Below, piece after piece: positions 6,020-7,875 of a DNA stretch of 7,875 nucleotides. Position numbers and translations under genes: made by a program. Location of the stretch: the NCBI GenBank assembly GCA_021737245.1, contig JAIPEI010000165.1, positions 1-7,875 of the forward strand. Reading direction: 5' to 3'. This DNA is from Deltaproteobacteria bacterium (GTDB lineage Bacteria; Desulfobacterota; DSM-4660; Desulfatiglandales; HGW-15). The first letter of the stretch is position 1, and each line of letters opens with the position of its first letter. The notes under the pieces were generated by a model, which saw nothing but the letters and a program-made list of their open reading frames with translations, searched no databases and was not told the origin of the DNA.

Positions 6020-6880
6020 ATGATCACCATCCTGACCATAGCCGGTTCGGACTCGAGTGGAGGGGCCGGCATCCAGGCCGACATCAAGACCATTCACCGC
6101 CTTGGAGCCCATGCCTTGTGTGCGGTCACCGCGGTGACCACACAGGGCTCCCGCGGCTTGTCATCGGTCCACCCGGTCCCTCCGGGCGAGATCTCGAGGC
6201 AGATCGAGGTGGCCGTGGCCGACGCGTTTCCGGGAGCCGTGAAGATCGGCATGCTGAAATCGCCCGGGGCCGTGAAAACCGTGGCTTCCCTGATCGAGCG
6301 CTTCCGGCTGTCCAACGTGGTGCTGGATCCCGTCATCACGGCGACGGCGGGCGGCCGGCTGCTGGATGTGGAGGCCCTGGAGACGTTCCTCTCGGAGCTC
6401 GTTCCCAGGGCGGACGTGGTGACCCCCAACATCGAGGAGGCGTCCCTCCTGTCCGGCCGGCCGGTTCAAACCCTGGAGGAGGCCGAAGAGGCCGCCCGGA
6501 GCCTGAAGAGCCTGGGACCGGACGTGGTTGTGACCGGGGGGCATTTCCCGGATCAATGTGTGGATCTCCTTTTCGACGGTAAGGGGGTGCACCGCTTTCC
6601 GGGCAGCCGGCTGCAGACGACCTTCACCCACGGAAGCGGCTGTGTGTTCTCCTCCGCGCTGGCCACGTGCCTGGGCATGGGAGCGGATCTGCACGGGGCG
6701 GTGGCCCGGGCCCGCGAAACGACCCGGGAAGCCCTGAGGCTGGGATATGCGTGCGGTTCGGCCCCGGGCGTGGTCAACCCGCTTGGTGGTTGTGTGCGCG
6801 GAGGTGCAACGGATGATGCGGACATCGCGAAACAGGGAACACCCGTGGATCAGACGGGTTTGAGGAACGGAGAATCATGA
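6020..6880 (+). CDS. thiD: Hydroxymethylpyrimidine/phosphomethylpyrimidine kinase
   Basis: ThiD phosphorylates HMP to HMP-P and HMP-P to HMP-PP, the pyrimidine half of thiamine, in the cytoplasm. The 286-residue product has the ribokinase fold: LTIAGSDSSGGAGIQADIKT (5-24) binds the pyrimidine, VVLDPV (100-105) and TPNIEEA (135-141) are family elements, and HGSGC (204-208) is the anion-hole and catalytic-Cys motif (usually GTGC). It is somewhat longer than the usual 265 or so because of a C-terminal tail after about residue 255 with no recognised motif. ATG 6020 is chosen because family members start just before the AGSDSSGGAG motif. A TTG at 5990 would add ten residues but has no ribosome binding site; the one for ATG 6020 is itself weak (GCGGGA). 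The stop overlaps the thiC ATG (ATGA), implying translational coupling. Its own promoter probably lies at 5949-5977. PdxK-type vitamin B6 kinases are related, but the thiC partner argues for ThiD. Confidence 0.94.
   Translation: MITILTIAGSDSSGGAGIQADIKTIHRLGAHALCAVTAVTTQGSRGLSSVHPVPPGEISRQIEVAVADAFPGAVKIGMLKSPGAVKTVASLIERFRLSNVVLDPVITATAGGRLLDVEALETFLSELVPRADVVTPNIEEASLLSGRPVQTLEEAEEAARSLKSLGPDVVVTGGHFPDQCVDLLFDGKGVHRFPGSRLQTTFTHGSGCVFSSALATCLGMGADLHGAVARARETTREALRLGYACGSAPGVVNPLGGCVRGGATDDADIAKQGTPVDQTGLRNGES
6869..6872 (+). promoter_or_regulatory. Ribosome binding site of thiC inside the end of thiD
   Basis: GGAG lies 4 bases before the ATG at 6877, within the last codons of thiD. Together with the ATGA overlap this suggests that ribosomes finishing thiD restart on thiC. 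Confidence 0.6.
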
Positions 6881-7875
6881 CGCAGATCGCGAAGGCAAGA
6901 GAAGGAATCACGACCGAGGCTGTCAGGCGGGTGGCCGAGGCGGAGCAGGTGCCGGCAGAGTGGCTCAGGGATCAGGTGGCTGCAGGACGGGTCGCCGTTC
7001 CGGCCAACCCCGCGCACGCAGGGCTCATGCCCTGCGGCATCGGCGAAGGTCTGACCATCAAGGTCAATGCGAACATCGGCACGTCCTCTGACAAGGCCTC
7101 CCTCGAAGAGGAGAGGAGCAAGCTGCGGGCGGCACTGGATGCAGGCACGGACGCCGTGATGGATCTGTCCACCGGCGGAGACATCGATCTCTGCCGGAGG
7201 AACGTGCTGGAGAACTGCCCCGTCCCCGTGGGGACGGTACCCGTGTATCAGGCGGTTGTAGAGACCGTGAACGAGGAGGGCGGCCTGGTCCACCTGACGG
7301 CCGACAGGCTGTTCGAGGTGATCGAGCGGCAGGCCGCCGACGGGGTGGACTTCATCACGGTCCACTGCGGCCTCACCCTGGCCGCCCTGGAAACCCTGCG
7401 ATCCCAGGGGCGCGTCACGGACATCGTCAGCCGGGGAGGGGCCTTTCTCACGACCTGGATGCTTCATCACGGAAGAGAGAACCCTCTGTACGAGCAGTAT
7501 GACCGCCTGCTCGACATCGCGCGTGCGCATGATGTGACCCTGAGCCTGGGCGACGGATTGAGGCCCGGCTGCATTGCGGATGCCACGGACCGCGCGCAGA
7601 TCCATGAGCTTATGACCCTGGGGGAGCTGACCGACCGGGCGTGGGCCAGGGATGTCCAGGTCATGATCGAGGGACCGGGGCACGTACCTCTGAATCAGAT
7701 CAAAACCAACATTCAGCTGCAGAAGCAGCTGTGCCGAAACGCGCCTTTCTACGTGCTGGGACCGCTGGTCACGGACGTGGCCGCGGGGTACGATCACGTG
7801 GCCTGCGCCATCGGCGGGGCCGTGGCCGGAGAGGCCGGGGCCGATTTTCTCTGCTATGTGACGCCTTCGGAGCAT
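6877..7875 (+). CDS. thiC: Phosphomethylpyrimidine synthase (radical SAM), 3' end off window
   Basis: ThiC is a cytoplasmic radical-SAM enzyme that rearranges aminoimidazole ribotide into HMP phosphate, the committed step of thiamine pyrimidine synthesis. 333 codons are visible. The protein starts close to the catalytic core, as in the short ThiC forms of about 430 residues, without the N-terminal domain of the longer proteobacterial type. Conserved blocks: KVNANIGTS (62-70), VMDLSTGGD (94-102), PVGTVPVYQA (117-126), IVSRGGAF (183-190), LSLGDGLRPG (222-231), VMIEGPGHVP (262-271) and LGPLVTD (294-300). His269 and His307 (YDH) fit the metal-binding pair. The C-terminal CxxCxxxxC iron-sulphur motif would lie beyond the right edge and cannot be checked. 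Small departures from what I recall of the family are Ala303 where a Pro usually precedes GYDH, and Ala309-Cys310 where Thr-Ser is usual. The paralogue BzaF (5-hydroxybenzimidazole synthase) is the main alternative; overlap with thiD favours ThiC. Confidence 0.9.
   Translation, partial: MTQIAKAREGITTEAVRRVAEAEQVPAEWLRDQVAAGRVAVPANPAHAGLMPCGIGEGLTIKVNANIGTSSDKASLEEERSKLRAALDAGTDAVMDLSTGGDIDLCRRNVLENCPVPVGTVPVYQAVVETVNEEGGLVHLTADRLFEVIERQAADGVDFITVHCGLTLAALETLRSQGRVTDIVSRGGAFLTTWMLHHGRENPLYEQYDRLLDIARAHDVTLSLGDGLRPGCIADATDRAQIHELMTLGELTDRAWARDVQVMIEGPGHVPLNQIKTNIQLQKQLCRNAPFYVLGPLVTDVAAGYDHVACAIGGAVAGEAGADFLCYVTPSEH

Noticed and set aside
4116..6023. Long plus-strand open frames (4116-5123 and 5139-6023) opposite the cyclase gene.
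   Set aside because: They are complement shadows of the CHASE2 and cyclase coding sequence, with no ribosome binding site or recognisable domain.
6850..7875. A 341-codon minus-strand open frame opposite thiC.
   Set aside because: It is antisense to a strongly conserved thiC and has no motif of its own.
1..7875. Mobile elements, CRISPR arrays, tRNA genes or a defence or toxin system.
   Set aside because: No repeats with regular spacing, transposase or integrase motifs, tRNA-like folds or toxin-antitoxin gene pairs were seen; every gene falls into a familiar chromosomal family.

Overview
The window is GC-rich bacterial chromosome with close-packed genes and five short intergenic gaps (30 to about 230 bp). 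The gene complement is a short-form ThiC, a CHASE2 adenylate cyclase ending in a small TPR-like tail, and a Tat-exported family 5 solute-binding protein. This looks most like a deltaproteobacterium (Desulfobacterota), but that is an inference from protein style and not from a marker gene. I see no rRNA, tRNA, CRISPR array, insertion sequence or phage gene.

Layout from left to right. Positions 1-1223 (minus strand) hold most of a periplasmic substrate-binding protein of the peptide/nickel ABC transporter type, cut off by the left edge. A MarR-family repressor (1395-1958, minus) lies 171 bp upstream of it on the same strand and may be cotranscribed. Divergent from marR is dtd (2188-2637, plus), encoding D-aminoacyl-tRNA deacylase from a TTG start. 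The marR/dtd gap holds an AT-rich patch in which two opposed sigma-70-like promoters overlap at their -10 boxes, so one bound repressor could control both directions. A membrane-anchored DUF218/YdcF-like protein follows (2790-3509, plus), carrying an uninterrupted run of ten C inside its coding sequence. It converges, 30 bp apart, on a 756-residue CHASE2-class III adenylate cyclase (3540-5810, minus), which has the clearest promoter of the window just upstream.

The right end is a thiamine pyrimidine module. thiD (6020-6880, plus) overlaps thiC by 4 bp (6877 to the right edge, plus; 333 codons visible). ThiC makes HMP phosphate from aminoimidazole ribotide and ThiD phosphorylates it to HMP pyrophosphate, so translational coupling of the two is sensible. 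No TPP riboswitch is visible upstream of this pair.

I found no convincing undescribed multi-gene system. The best leads are the overlapping divergent promoters at marR/dtd, the C10 tract in the DUF218 gene, and the thiD-thiC pair without a recognisable riboswitch, where a ThiC paralogue such as BzaF should be excluded.
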